Origin: Methylobacterium sp. 17Sr1-1
Lineage (GTDB): Bacteria; Pseudomonadota; Alphaproteobacteria; Rhizobiales; Beijerinckiaceae
Length of the DNA: 64,000 nt
Assembly (NCBI RefSeq): GCF_003173775.1
Contig: NZ_CP029552.1
Span: forward strand, 1,220,001-1,284,000
Reading direction: 5' to 3'
Shown piece by piece: positions 18,528 through 26,583 of the stretch (positions within the stretch are counted from its first letter, which is position 1; every line of letters begins with the position of its first letter). The position numbers and the translations under genes were made by a program. The notes under the pieces are model-generated. The model searched no databases. It saw only the letters and a list, made by a program, of their open reading frames with translations, and was not told where the DNA came from.

Positions 18528-19663
18528 GCGGTCTCCCCTGTGCTGGTGAGGCGCAGCACGCCCTCGCCCCGGCGATGGCCGACCGCCGTGACGGCGACCT
18601 CGCGCGCCTCGCCCCCCGCCACCAGGGCGGCGGCGAGAGCGGCGCCGAAGGGCGCGGCGGCCTCCAGCGTGTGGCCGGTGAGGTCGCCGAGCGCCCGGAC
18701 CGGCGCCTGCGGCGCGAGGGTTGTCAGGGCGGCCTGCTCCTCGCCCGTGATGCCGGCGCAGCCGGTGGCGGCCGAGATCACGGCGTCCGGCGAGGCCAAG
18801 CCGGCCTGGCCCCAGAGATGCGTCAGGCTCTCACTGATGCTGCCGTCGCGACGCCGGGTGCGGTCGCTCGCCACCGCGTCGAGCCGGGCGAGCGCCCGTG
18901 CGCCGCGGCTTCTCGCGTGCTCCTCGGCCTCCAGCACCAGGAAGGCGGCGCCGGAGCCGAGGATGAAGCCGGGCGCGTCGCCGCGCGCGAAGACCGGGCG
19001 GTAATCGGGTTTGCGCAAGTAGCCGCCCATCTCGTGGATCAGCAGCACGTCGGCCCGCTCGGCATTGTACGAGCCGCCGACCAGCACGATGTCGAGCTGG
19101 CCCGCCGCGATGCGGCTCTGCGCGATGCGCAGGGCATCGACGCCGCTCGATTCCTCACCCATGAAGGTGCGCGAGGCGCCCGTGACCCCGTGCACGATGG
19201 CGATGTTGCCGGCGAGCAGGTTCGAGAGCTGGGCGAGGAACAGCGTCGGCCGCAGGTCGTTCTGCAGGCGCTCGTTGAGGTAGGGGCCGGGATCGGCCGC
19301 ACTGCGAAGCCCGGTCAGGATCTGGCCGTCGACCGCGTAGTCGCGCTCGCCGCCGCCCGCCGCCACGACGAGGTGCATGGCGTTCTTGAGCGCCGCATCC
19401 GCCTTGACGCCGGCGGAATCGAGCGCAAGGCCGGCCGCGTAGACGCCGAGGCGCTGCCACGGCTCCATCTGCCGCTGGTCGGATTTTTTGGGGATCTGCC
19501 CGTCGAGGGTCAGAGGCGCGACCGGATGCACCGGGTACGGCGCGAAGGTCTCGGCATCGGTGCGCGGCGCGTGTCCGGCCCGGTAGGCCGAAAGGTGCGC
19601 CTCGACGCCCTCGCCGGCGCAGGACACGAGCCCCAGGCCCGTGACGACGACTGGTCGTGTCAC
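18524..19663 (-). CDS. Beta-ketoacyl synthase homologue without the active-site Cys (FabF2 of VLCFA locus)
   Basis: A 379-residue thiolase-fold protein with the family N-terminus [20 protein letters not shown]. At the place of the nucleophilic elbow it reads [15 protein letters not shown], so Cys is replaced by Glu. The NAHGTGT histidine block is replaced by [13 protein letters not shown]; only the last His ([16 protein letters not shown]) remains. It therefore cannot work as a normal condensing enzyme and looks like a chain-length-factor-type partner of FabF1. It is overlapped by 4 nt with fabF1 and lies 3 nt from the fabZ-like gene. Confidence 0.85.
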   Translation of the reverse strand: MTRPVVVTGLGLVSCAGEGVEAHLSAYRAGHAPRTDAETFAPYPVHPVAPLTLDGQIPKKSDQRQMEPWQRLGVYAAGLALDSAGVKADAALKNAMHLVVAAGGGERDYAVDGQILTGLRSAADPGPYLNERLQNDLRPTLFLAQLSNLLAGNIAIVHGVTGASRTFMGEESSGVDALRIAQSRIAAGQLDIVLVGGSYNAERADVLLIHEMGGYLRKPDYRPVFARGDAPGFILGSGAAFLVLEAEEHARSRGARALARLDAVASDRTRRRDGSISESLTHLWGQAGLASPDAVISAATGCAGITGEEQAALTTLAPQAPVRALGDLTGHTLEAAAPFGAALAAALVAGGEAREVAVTAVGHRRGEGVLRLTSTGETA

Positions 19664-19666
19664 GAC

Positions 19667-20125
19667 TCACACTCCGTCGAGGAGGCCGATGCGGGCGGCG
19701 CGCTCGCGCATCGGCGCGTCGAGCCCGTCCGGGAACGGCATGGTCTTGAACCGCAGATCGGCGCTGCAGAGCGGCTTGCCCTCCGCCCGGATCGCCGCCT
19801 TGGTCACGGCATAGCCCGAACCGTCATGCTCCAGGCTCGCCTCGACCTCCAGCACGGCCCCGGGGCCGACGAAGGAGCGGAAGCGCGCCTTGTCGACGCC
19901 CATCAGGAACGGCATGTGGCTGAACGAGGCCCGGGCGAGCAGCAGGTAGCCGGAGGCCTGCGCCATCGTCTCGGTAAGGAGCACGCCCGGCACCAGGGGG
20001 TGGCCGGGGAAATGCCCCTCGAAGACCGGGCTTTCCATCGGCACCGTGGCGAGCGCCGCGAGGCGCCCGCCCTCGCGGTCGAAGCTCACGACCCGGTCGA
20101 TCATGTCGAAGTATTCGAGGCGCAT
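19667..20125 (-). CDS. 3-hydroxyacyl-ACP dehydratase (FabZ/FabA-like hotdog fold)
   Basis: A 152-residue hotdog-fold dehydratase. The FabZ core FEGHFPGHPLVPGVLLTETMAQA contains the catalytic His and is followed at the expected distance by the helix with Glu. FLMGVDKARFRSFVGPGAVL is the usual strand region. It is second in the locus, between acpXL and fabF2, as in rhizobial VLCFA clusters, and should dehydrate 3-hydroxyacyl-AcpXL in each elongation round. Confidence 0.88.
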   Translation of the reverse strand: MRLEYFDMIDRVVSFDREGGRLAALATVPMESPVFEGHFPGHPLVPGVLLTETMAQASGYLLLARASFSHMPFLMGVDKARFRSFVGPGAVLEVEASLEHDGSGYAVTKAAIRAEGKPLCSADLRFKTMPFPDGLDAPMRERAARIGLLDGV

Positions 20126-20148
20126 CCCCGCGACCGCCTAAAGCCGGA

Positions 20149-20436
20149 TCAGACCTTGGCGGCCTTCTCGGCCACCAGGCCGTCGATGCGCTCGCAGAGG
20201 TTCTTCAGCACGAAGTACTGCTCGGCCGGCACCTTGCCCTCGTTGACTTCCTGGGTCCACTGCTCGAGCGGCAGCTTGATGCCGAAGGTCTTGTCGATCT
20301 CGAACGCGATGTCGAGGAAGGCCAGGCTGTCGATGCCGAGATCGTCGATGGCGTGGCTCTCCGGCGTGATCTTCTCGCGCGGGATGTCGGCAACGTCGGC
20401 GATGATGGTGGCGACGCGGTCGAAAGTGTCGGACAT
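20149..20436 (-). CDS. acpXL: Acyl carrier protein AcpXL
   Basis: A 95-residue carrier protein, the length typical of AcpXL and longer than the ordinary AcpP. The phosphopantetheine Ser37 sits in [18 protein letters not shown]. The C-terminal extension, rich in charged residues ([16 protein letters not shown]), is AcpXL-like. It holds the growing C26-C30 hydroxy chain destined for lipid A. It is the first gene of the minus-strand locus. The start at 20436 is chosen on homology; the frame is open further upstream but runs across a hairpin. Confidence 0.92.
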   Translation of the reverse strand: MSDTFDRVATIIADVADIPREKITPESHAIDDLGIDSLAFLDIAFEIDKTFGIKLPLEQWTQEVNEGKVPAEQYFVLKNLCERIDGLVAEKAAKV

Positions 20437-20523
20437 GGACGTGCAGCCGTCTTCCTGCTGAGGTCTGGCTCGAACGGCGCGACCTTCGGGCGCCGCCCGC
20501 GCCCCGGCCACGAAACCACCGAC

Positions 20524-20555
20524 CCAAAAAAAGAGCCCGCCGGGTCGCACCCGGC
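20524..20555 (-). terminator. Terminator-like hairpin in the acpXL leader
   Basis: On the minus strand GCCGGGT and ACCCGGC flank a 3-nt loop, and the stem extends by GCCC/GGGC across a small bulge. A run of seven T (20525-20531 as A on the plus strand) follows. No gene ends here on this strand: the nearest upstream gene is divergent and acpXL starts about 90 nt downstream. It may be an attenuator of the lipid A locus or the 3' end of a small RNA. Confidence 0.6.
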
Positions 20556-20693
20556 CGAGGGGCCCGCATACACGAGGGGGGCCGGGCCGGCAACCGCGCG
20601 GCGTTTCCCAGGCGTGACCTGCACCAAGGCGCGCCCTGCCCTAGGTCAGGTCGGATGACGCGTCCGCAGAGCGGCGGCGAGGATTAGTCCGGC

Positions 20694-21821
20694 ATGGAAC
20701 ACGTGAAGCCCCCGACCGGCCCGAGGCCCGGACCCACGCCGCCGCCGGCGCCCCCCGCGACCGGCACCTCCGCTTTCGCGCGCGCGGCCCTGGTCATCGC
20801 GCTCGGCGCCCTCGGGATCTGGGTGCTGCATCCGTTCCTGCCGGCGCTGGTCTGGGCGGTGATCCTGGCGATCGCCCTGTGGCCGCTGCGCGAGCGGCTG
20901 GTGCGGATCAAGCCGCCGGGCAAGCACAACATCCTGTGGCCGGCGCTCCTCACGCTCGCGGTCGCCCTGGTGATCCTGGTGCCGCTGATCGTCGTCGCGA
21001 TCCAGGCGGCGCGGGAGGCGCACGACGCGGTGGCGTTCTGGCGCCAGATCGAGGAGCAGGGCTGGCCGGTGCCGGACTTCGTCGCCCGCCTGCCCTTCGG
21101 CGCCGCGCAGGCGTCGGCCTGGTGGCAGGAGAACCTGAGCCACCCGCAGGGCTCGTCCGAGGTGTTGAAGCGCGTCGACCAGTCGATCAACCACTCGTCG
21201 CTCGTCGGCTTCGGGCGCACCTTCGGCAGCCAGATCGTCCACCGGGCGATGCTGTTCGGGTTCACCCTGCTGACCCTGTTCTTCCTCTTTCGCGACGGCC
21301 CAGGGCTCGCCGCGCAGGGGCTCTCGGCGGCCCGTCGCCTGTTCGGTCCGCGCGGCGAGCGGGTGGCGCGCCAGATGGCCGCTTCGGTCCACGGCACCGT
21401 CGACGGTCTGGTGCTGGTCGGTCTCGGCGAGGGTTTTCTGCTCGGCGTGGTCTACTTCTTCGCCGGCGTGCCGCATCCGGTGCTGCTCGGCGCCTTCACG
21501 GCGCTCGCCGCGATGATTCCGTTCGGGGCGCCCGTCGCCTTCGGCCTCGCCGCCCTGCTCGCCGCCGCACAAGGAGGCGTCACGGCGGCGATCGTCGTGG
21601 CCGTCGCCGGCCTCGTCGTCACCTTCGTGGCCGACCACTTCGTGCGACCGGTCCTGATCGGCGGCGCCACCCGCCTGCCCTTCCTGTGGGTGCTGCTCGG
21701 CATCCTCGGCGGGGTCGAGAGCTTCGGGCTGCTCGGCCTGTTTCTGGGGCCGGCGGTGATGGCGGCCCTGGTGCTGCTGTGGCGCGAATATACGGCGGGC
21801 GACGACCAGCCCGTCGCCTGA
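20694..21821 (+). CDS. AI-2E family transporter (PerM/TqsA family membrane protein)
   Basis: A 375-residue inner-membrane protein. The N-terminus is Pro-rich and cytosolic (PPTGPRPGPTPPPAPP). About eight hydrophobic segments follow, with the family features FLFRDGPGLA, VYFFAGVPHPVLLGAFTALAA and the C-terminal GVESFGLLGLFLGPAV. Family members export autoinducer-2 or act in ion or pH homeostasis; the substrate here is unknown. It is divergent from acpXL. Confidence 0.9.
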   Translation: MEHVKPPTGPRPGPTPPPAPPATGTSAFARAALVIALGALGIWVLHPFLPALVWAVILAIALWPLRERLVRIKPPGKHNILWPALLTLAVALVILVPLIVVAIQAAREAHDAVAFWRQIEEQGWPVPDFVARLPFGAAQASAWWQENLSHPQGSSEVLKRVDQSINHSSLVGFGRTFGSQIVHRAMLFGFTLLTLFFLFRDGPGLAAQGLSAARRLFGPRGERVARQMAASVHGTVDGLVLVGLGEGFLLGVVYFFAGVPHPVLLGAFTALAAMIPFGAPVAFGLAALLAAAQGGVTAAIVVAVAGLVVTFVADHFVRPVLIGGATRLPFLWVLLGILGGVESFGLLGLFLGPAVMAALVLLWREYTAGDDQPVA

Positions 21822-21853
21822 TTCGCCTTCTTCCAAAGGACGGCTCCTTCCCG

Positions 21854-22261
21854 ATGAGATTCGTGCTCGCCGCGACCCTGCTCGCCGGCTTCCTCGCCTC
21901 TCCCGCCGCGGCGCAGTGGGACCGCGGCGGTTCCCCGCGCGACGCGGACGGCCCGCGCTTCAGCGCCGACGACGATGACGGCCCGCGCGACCGCGACCGG
22001 CGGGTTTTCGGCGGCCGCGATCCGGACGAGATCATGCCCCGGCGCCGCGACCGGGATCGCGATGTCGATCGCCGCCGCGACTGGGACGACCGCGGCCGCC
22101 GCGACGCGGACCGCGGTTGGGACGACCGCTCCCGGGCGGACCGTTACGACCGCTATGATCGCTACGGCCCCCCACCCTACGGGCCGGGTATCGCACCGCC
22201 TGCCGCCCCCGGCGGCGTCTTCGTCGTCCCGCCGCCGATTCCGGGGGCACGGAGCTACTGA
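21854..22261 (+). CDS. Exported low-complexity Arg/Asp-rich protein
   Basis: 135 residues. A clear signal peptide (MRFVLAATLLAGFLASPAAA, then Q) precedes a low-complexity body of Arg, Asp, Gly and Trp (RDRDRD-, RRRDWDDRG- and YDRYDRY-type runs). The tail is Pro/Gly-rich with GGVFVVPPP. No family is recognised. The body resembles the intrinsically disordered secreted proteins often found in Methylobacterium-type genomes. It begins 32 nt after the AI-2E family transporter and may be co-transcribed. Confidence 0.7.
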   Translation: MRFVLAATLLAGFLASPAAAQWDRGGSPRDADGPRFSADDDDGPRDRDRRVFGGRDPDEIMPRRRDRDRDVDRRRDWDDRGRRDADRGWDDRSRADRYDRYDRYGPPPYGPGIAPPAAPGGVFVVPPPIPGARSY

Positions 22262-22308
22262 TCCGGTCTCCGCTTGATCGACGTCGATAAAGGTAAGCGC
22301 GGGATCCG

Positions 22309-22450
22309 CTCTCCCGTGTGGGAGAGGGATAGGGGTGAGGGCGCTACGGCCCTGAGTCGAACTCAGACTTTTCCGCTGCCAGCACCACGGTCACAGCTTA
22401 GCACTGAAGCGTGTCACCCTCACCCCCAACCCTTCTCCCACACGGGAGAG
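22309..22450. repeat. Intergenic inverted repeat
   Basis: The arms 22309-22341 (CTCTCCCGTGTGGGAGAGGG and following) and 22417-22450 are near-perfect inverted complements, with a shorter hairpin inside each arm. It resembles other palindromes of this window (51213-51410, 62160-62185), which share the CTCTCCC/GGGAGAGGG core, so it is likely a dispersed element. Confidence 0.75.
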
Positions 22451-22521
22451 GGGAGATGTGCTTCACCTTGCTAGGACTGATTATACGGAAACCAGAAATC
22501 CCAACATTCCTACGAGGCTCC

Positions 22522-22998
22522 ATGTCCCAAGGCCCCACCCTGCGCGGCGAGCCCGCCCGCCGCCTCGCCGCCCTCGGCCTCGCGCTGCCGCGCGTGCCCG
22601 CGCCCCGCGGCGCCTTCCTGCCGTTCTCGCGCATCGGCGCGACCCTGTGGCTCGCCGGCCAGATCTGCGAGTGGGAGGGCGAGGTGCGCTTCACCGGGCC
22701 GGTGACCGACATCGCGACGGGTCAGGAGGCGGCGCGGATCTGCGCGCTGAACCTGCTGGCGTCGTTGAGCCTCGCCCTCGACGGCGACCTCGACCGGGTG
22801 GTGCGCTGCCACCGCCTCGGCGGCTTCGTGCAGGTGGAGCAGGGCTGGCCCGACGTACCGAAGGCGGTCAACGGCGCCTCGGACCTGATGGCGGAGCTGT
22901 TCGGCGAGGCCGGGCGCCACGCCCGCACGGCGATCGGCGTCGCCAGCCTGCCGGCCAATGCCAGCGTCGAGGTCGACGGGATCTTCGAGGTGCGGTGA
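22522..22998 (+). CDS. RidA family protein (YjgF/YER057c/UK114)
   Basis: A 158-residue protein of the divergent RidA subgroup with an N-terminal extension (RRLAALGLALPRVPAPRGAF). The core has WLAGQICEWEG, the central helix (ARICALNLLASLSLALDGDLDRVVR) and the C-terminal RTAIGVASLPANASVEVDGIF, including the Arg and Glu-type positions used for 2-iminoacid hydrolysis. It is a cytosolic trimer by family. It stands alone between a repeat and a convergent receiver gene. Confidence 0.88.
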   Translation: MSQGPTLRGEPARRLAALGLALPRVPAPRGAFLPFSRIGATLWLAGQICEWEGEVRFTGPVTDIATGQEAARICALNLLASLSLALDGDLDRVVRCHRLGGFVQVEQGWPDVPKAVNGASDLMAELFGEAGRHARTAIGVASLPANASVEVDGIFEVR

Positions 22999-23005
22999 TC
23001 GACGC

Positions 23006-23416
23006 TCAGTGCGCGTCGCCGCCGGAGTGGTAGCCGGCGGCCTGCTCGACCAGGGTCAGGATGTCGAGGGCGCGCCAGGGCTTGGGGATGAAGGTCGCCG
23101 ACATCCGCAGGTCGCTCGGCTGGTCGCCGGCATCGCCCGAGGTGAGCAGCACGTGGACCCGCGGCCAGGTGACGCCGATGATCCGCGCCAGCTCGAAGCC
23201 GCCGATCTGGCCCGGGGTCCGCACGTCCGAGAACACGACGTTCACCTCGTCGCCGCGCTCGCGCAGGATCGCGAGCGCCTTCTCGGCGGTCTCTGCCTCG
23301 ATGACGCGGAAGCCCGTTTCCTCCAGCAGCGTGGCCGCGAGGAAACGCTCCTCCGGTTCGTCCTCGACGACCAGGATCACGGGCTGGGTCTTCGCGGCGG
23401 CGCTGGACTCGGTCAT
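23006..23416 (-). CDS. Single-domain response regulator (CheY-like receiver)
   Basis: A 136-residue protein consisting of one receiver domain: the acidic pocket VVEDEPEE, the phospho-acceptor Asp in VVFSDVRTPG, Ser/Thr in LLTSGDAG and Lys in FIPKPWR. There is no output domain. No histidine kinase is adjacent, so its partner is elsewhere. The C-terminal YHSGGDAH is a short disordered tail. Confidence 0.9.
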   Translation of the reverse strand: MTESSAAAKTQPVILVVEDEPEERFLAATLLEETGFRVIEAETAEKALAILRERGDEVNVVFSDVRTPGQIGGFELARIIGVTWPRVHVLLTSGDAGDQPSDLRMSATFIPKPWRALDILTLVEQAAGYHSGGDAH

Positions 23417-23527
23417 GTGCAGGGAACGAGCTTGCGGCCCACTGGTTGCATAGCTCCCGGGACCCTGCGCGCATCCTTCCCGAGGTGTTGCGGCAATGCA
23501 AGACCGAGTCCCGCGCCGGGACGGGAA

Positions 23528-24418
23528 TCAGGCGACGCCGTGGTCGCGGAACCACGCCAGCATCCGCCCCCAGCCCTCCTCCGCCGGCCCCTTGCGGTAG
23601 CTCGGGCGATAATCGGCGTGGAAGCCGTGCGGCGCGTCCGGGAAGATCACGATGTCGACGGTCTTGGCAGCGGCCTTCGCGGCTTCGCGCGCCTTCTCGA
23701 CGTCGGCGACCGGGATGCCGGTGTCGGCGGCGCCGTAGAGGCCGAGGATCGGCGCGCGGATGTCCGGGATCACGTCGGCGGCGGTCTTCGGCTGGATGCC
23801 GGTGCGGTTGCCGCCGAAATTGCCGTACCAGGCGACGCCGGCCTTCAGGTTGGCGCTGTGGGCGGCATAGAGCCACACCGTGCGCCCGCCGCGGCACCAG
23901 CCGGTGATGCCGAGCTTGGCCTGGTCGCCCTTGGCCTCGGCGGCGGCCCAGGCGGCGGTGGCGTCGAGGTCGCCCATCACCTGCGCGTCGGGGGTCTTCG
24001 AGACCACCTCGCGGACGATCTCCTGCACGTCGGTCATCTTCGAGACGTCGCCCTGGCGGGCGAAGAGCTCCGGCGCCACCGCGGTGTAGCCGGCCTTGGC
24101 CAGCCGCCGGCAGATATCCTTGATGTAGTCGTGAACCCCGAAGATCTCCTCGACCACGAGCACGATCGGGAACGGCCCGGCTCCTTCAGGCATCGCCCGG
24201 TAGGCCGGCATCGGCCCGTCGCCGACCGGGATCCGCACCTCGCCGGCGACGATGCCGGCCTCGTCGGTGCGGATGGCCTGCGCCTCGACCCGGGTTGTGG
24301 CGAGCGTCAGCCCGGTCATCAGGCTCGTCATCACGAAGCCGCGCCGGGAGAAGGGCGGGATCACCAGACCGTCGAGCTGCTCGAGGTCGTTCGTCCGCGC
24401 GTCGTCGCTCGTCGCCAT
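23528..24418 (-). CDS. Dienelactone hydrolase family protein, Tat-type leader
   Basis: A 296-residue alpha/beta hydrolase of the DLH family. Residues 24-50 contain SRRGFVMTSLMTG, a twin-arginine-type signal. The catalytic triad is visible: Cys in GWCRGGR, Asp in YGAADTGIP and His in DAPHGFHADYRPSY. Classical substrates are dienelactones from aromatic degradation, but exported Tat-type members are of unknown substrate. It is flanked by gaps on both sides, so probably a single-gene unit. Confidence 0.9.
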   Translation of the reverse strand: MATSDDARTNDLEQLDGLVIPPFSRRGFVMTSLMTGLTLATTRVEAQAIRTDEAGIVAGEVRIPVGDGPMPAYRAMPEGAGPFPIVLVVEEIFGVHDYIKDICRRLAKAGYTAVAPELFARQGDVSKMTDVQEIVREVVSKTPDAQVMGDLDATAAWAAAEAKGDQAKLGITGWCRGGRTVWLYAAHSANLKAGVAWYGNFGGNRTGIQPKTAADVIPDIRAPILGLYGAADTGIPVADVEKAREAAKAAAKTVDIVIFPDAPHGFHADYRPSYRKGPAEEGWGRMLAWFRDHGVA

Positions 24419-24540
24419 CCGGTATCCTCCCGTCCCAGGCGCCCGTTCGCGCCGGCGCGCGATCTTGCGTACGGGGGCCGCGGGGGCAAGCGCGAACGCG
24501 GGTCGTCCGCGGTCACGATCCGGTCAGGAGCGCGGTCGAC

Positions 24541-24574
24541 GAGAGAAAGGGCCGCCCGCGCGAGCGGACGGCCC
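24541..24574 (-). terminator. Intrinsic terminator after the Rad52/ERF-like gene
   Basis: On the minus strand GGGCCG (24574-24569) and CGGCCC (24554-24549), with an inner CCGC/GCGG extension, form a strong stem followed by TTTCTCTC. It lies about 27 nt after the stop of the minus-strand gene ending at 24601, which closes that gene as its own transcription unit. Confidence 0.7.
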
Positions 24575-24600
24575 CTGCAGGATCAACACCGGTCCGGCGA

Positions 24601-25368
24601 TCACGCCACCGCGGCCTTGCGCGACTTGGCGTTGCTGCGGGCCGGCCAGCCGAGTGCGACGAGCCGGGCCTTGGCATGCTCGCGCACCTCGTCGCGCACG
24701 CCCGGCGGCATCGCGGCGAGCGCGGCTTGCGTCTCGGGAGCGAGCATCAGGTCGGTCACCGCGTTGATCGACTGCGCCTGGTCGATGCGGGCGGTGAGAT
24801 CCGCCTCCGACGAACCGGCCTCGGTCCGGCCCGTCTCCTCGCCGGCGCGGAGGTCGGCGTCGTTCGCGGCCCCGCTCTCCCGGTCGCTCTCTTCCGCCTC
24901 CTGCGGCTCGCGCGCAGGCTCAGGCCGGCGCGACTGGTTCGCGGCGACAAGATCGGGCCGGCTCGCCTTGAACTCGTCGGCCTCGTCCTCGGAATAGAGC
25001 AGGCCGTGCAGGCCGGCGAGCTTGAGGATCACCCGGTCCTTGGCCCGCTTCTCCGCCATGGCGAAGACGTAGGCCGCCTGCTTGCCGGAGACGCGGTAGT
25101 TCACGCCGATCAACGCTTCGCCGATCGACCACTCGGTGCGGTCGCCGTTCGGGCCCGGCATGTGCCCGGTCACCAGGATCACCGCCTCGTCCCGCTCGGC
25201 CCGCACGATCACCGGGGCGTCGAAGCGGATGCGGGCCTGCACGGCGATCCGCTCCAGGGCCTTGTGGTAGATCACGGCGGTGCCCTGCACGCGCCAGACG
25301 TTGCCGGCCAGGGGCTCGCCGTAGGTGGCGAGGATGTCCGCGATCTGCTTGTCCGTGGTTGCGCTCAT
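24601..25368 (-). CDS. Putative Rad52/ERF-like recombination (single-strand annealing) protein
   Basis: 255 residues. The N-terminal 140 residues look like phage-type annealing/ERF proteins: WRVQGTAVIYHKALERIA, a basic-acidic core (VIVRAERDEAVILVTGHMPG), and the helix AAYVFAMAEKRAKDRVILKL with LYSEDEADEF after it. This resembles the AETRA-type helix of ERF/Rad52 families. The C-terminal 110 residues are Glu/Ala/Arg-rich and probably disordered, ending in a helical tail. The family call is by eye and unproven. A LexA-type box (25423-25437) lies 55 nt before the ATG, as expected for an SOS repair gene. The start at 25368 is preferred over the in-frame GTG at 25647, which would put the box inside the coding region. 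Confidence 0.5.
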   Translation of the reverse strand: MSATTDKQIADILATYGEPLAGNVWRVQGTAVIYHKALERIAVQARIRFDAPVIVRAERDEAVILVTGHMPGPNGDRTEWSIGEALIGVNYRVSGKQAAYVFAMAEKRAKDRVILKLAGLHGLLYSEDEADEFKASRPDLVAANQSRRPEPAREPQEAEESDRESGAANDADLRAGEETGRTEAGSSEADLTARIDQAQSINAVTDLMLAPETQAALAAMPPGVRDEVREHAKARLVALGWPARSNAKSRKAAVA

Positions 25369-25422
25369 CTCGATCGATCTCACCTGCTGACAGCGGCTCC
25401 GGACGGGCGGGGGAAGCGGCCG

Positions 25423-25437
25423 GTTCCACATTTGTTC
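25423..25437. promoter_or_regulatory. LexA (SOS) box, GTTC-N7-GTTC
   Basis: GTTCCACATTTGTTC is an exact match to the direct-repeat LexA box of alphaproteobacteria, with an AT-rich spacer. It lies 55 nt upstream of the Rad52/ERF-like gene (minus strand, start 25368), a good place for repression. Confidence 0.75.
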
Positions 25438-25620
25438 TCTACCATGGCATATGGTGATGCGCGAGCGTTTTCGCGATCCCGATGCCAGAAGAAATGCCGT
25501 CGGCGGACGATGTTTTGTCGCGCCCTCGCGCGGCCGCTTCGCCCATCGCAGACGATCCTCCGCATGGAACGGCTGCGCTGTCACGGCGACGATTGCGGCG
25601 GCGTTGCCCGTGGCAGGCAT

Positions 25621-25635
25621 GTTCGCTAAATGTTC
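25621..25635. promoter_or_regulatory. LexA (SOS) box, GTTC-N7-GTTC, overlapping a possible promoter
   Basis: GTTCGCTAAATGTTC is a second exact match. A plausible plus-strand promoter overlaps it: TTGCCC at 25604-25609, a 17-nt spacer and TAAATG at 25627-25632. The next plus-strand gene starts at 25707, 72 nt downstream. Confidence 0.65.
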
Positions 25636-25706
25636 CTGAAGAGTCACGCCCCTAGAACTTCGGCAGGACGGCGGATCGGCGCCGGTCCCGGCCCCCGGAG
25701 CCCCGC

Positions 25707-26387
25707 ATGAGCACCCCCGCCCTCCTCGACTCCTCGACCCTGCTCGACCGCCCGGGCCAGCGCCGCAGCGCCGTGCGCGGCACGGCTCCCCGTCGCGGGA
25801 CCGCGCTGGCGCCGGCGGTGCCGCGTCCCGCCCTCGTCGCGGATTTCCTCGCCATTGCGGCGCTCGATCCGGTGGTGGAGCGGCTGCGCGCCGCGCCCAA
25901 TCCGGTCCGCCTGACGCTCGGCGACACGGTGGTCGAGCACGCCGCCGATTTCGAGCAGGTGCGCACCGACGAGCCGGGCCTGCTCGTCGACGTGGTGGCG
26001 GAGGGCGATCTCGGGCGGCACCCCTTCCGCACCGCCTACGTGGCGGGGGAGCCGGTGGTGGCCGAGGACGGCCGCCGCTTCGTCATCGAGAGCGCCGCGA
26101 CCCTGCGGGCCGAGCCGCGGATCTCCACCGTGCGCCTGATCATGGCCTGCCGCCGCACCTACGTCTCGGCCGGCGACCGGGTGCGGATCCTGCACCACCT
26201 CGACGAGTGCGGCACCGGCCGCCTCGTCGAATGCGCCGCCATGGCGATCAACGCCCAGGACGGCGTCGCGGCGGTGCTGGCGCTCGCGGTCGAGGGGCTG
26301 GTGGCAGTGGATATCAGCCGCCCGATCCTGCCGGAGACGCCGGTGCGGCGGCGGGCGCTGCCGTATCCGGATCCGTTCGGTTTCTGA
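25707..26387 (+). CDS. Uncharacterised protein with degenerate PDDEXK/TnsA-like pattern
   Basis: 226 residues; no family firmly recognised. A basic, disordered N-terminus (1-40) precedes PALVADFLAIAALDPVVERL, then VRLTLGDTVVEHAADF (Asp81) and GLLVDVVAEG (94-96). The layout matches the PDF...(D/E)xK core of TnsA-type nucleases, but Val stands where the catalytic Lys should be, so activity is doubtful. The C-terminus (VLALAVEGLVAVDISRPI) also resembles TnsA-like proteins. A LexA-type box and possible promoter lie 72 nt upstream. GGAG 8-9 nt before ATG 25707 serves as ribosome binding site. Confidence 0.55.
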   Translation: MSTPALLDSSTLLDRPGQRRSAVRGTAPRRGTALAPAVPRPALVADFLAIAALDPVVERLRAAPNPVRLTLGDTVVEHAADFEQVRTDEPGLLVDVVAEGDLGRHPFRTAYVAGEPVVAEDGRRFVIESAATLRAEPRISTVRLIMACRRTYVSAGDRVRILHHLDECGTGRLVECAAMAINAQDGVAAVLALAVEGLVAVDISRPILPETPVRRRALPYPDPFGF

Positions 26388-26583
26388 GATCCCGTCTTGA
26401 CGCTGCGGCCCGACTCGCCGTTTCATCGCCGTCGGGCCGATGCTGCCCGCCGCCTGCGCCCCGTCCGGGGTTCGGTGAATGCATCGTTCGCGAGGCGCAC
26501 CCGTTCTTACCCGTCCGTCGGGCGAACCGGTCAGCAAGGCAGGCACTGATCCCGCTGGTTCGCCCGCGAGCAGGGATTGGATC

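Noticed and set aside
20437..20555. tRNA-like or riboswitch structure in the acpXL leader
   Set aside because: No anticodon arm or conserved riboswitch core could be found; only a terminator-type hairpin is supported.
25380..25647. Short frames between the two LexA-type boxes, and an N-terminal extension of the Rad52/ERF-like gene to 25647
   Set aside because: The residues are basic and unstructured, unlike the body of the protein, and the extension would cover both the LexA box and likely promoter region.
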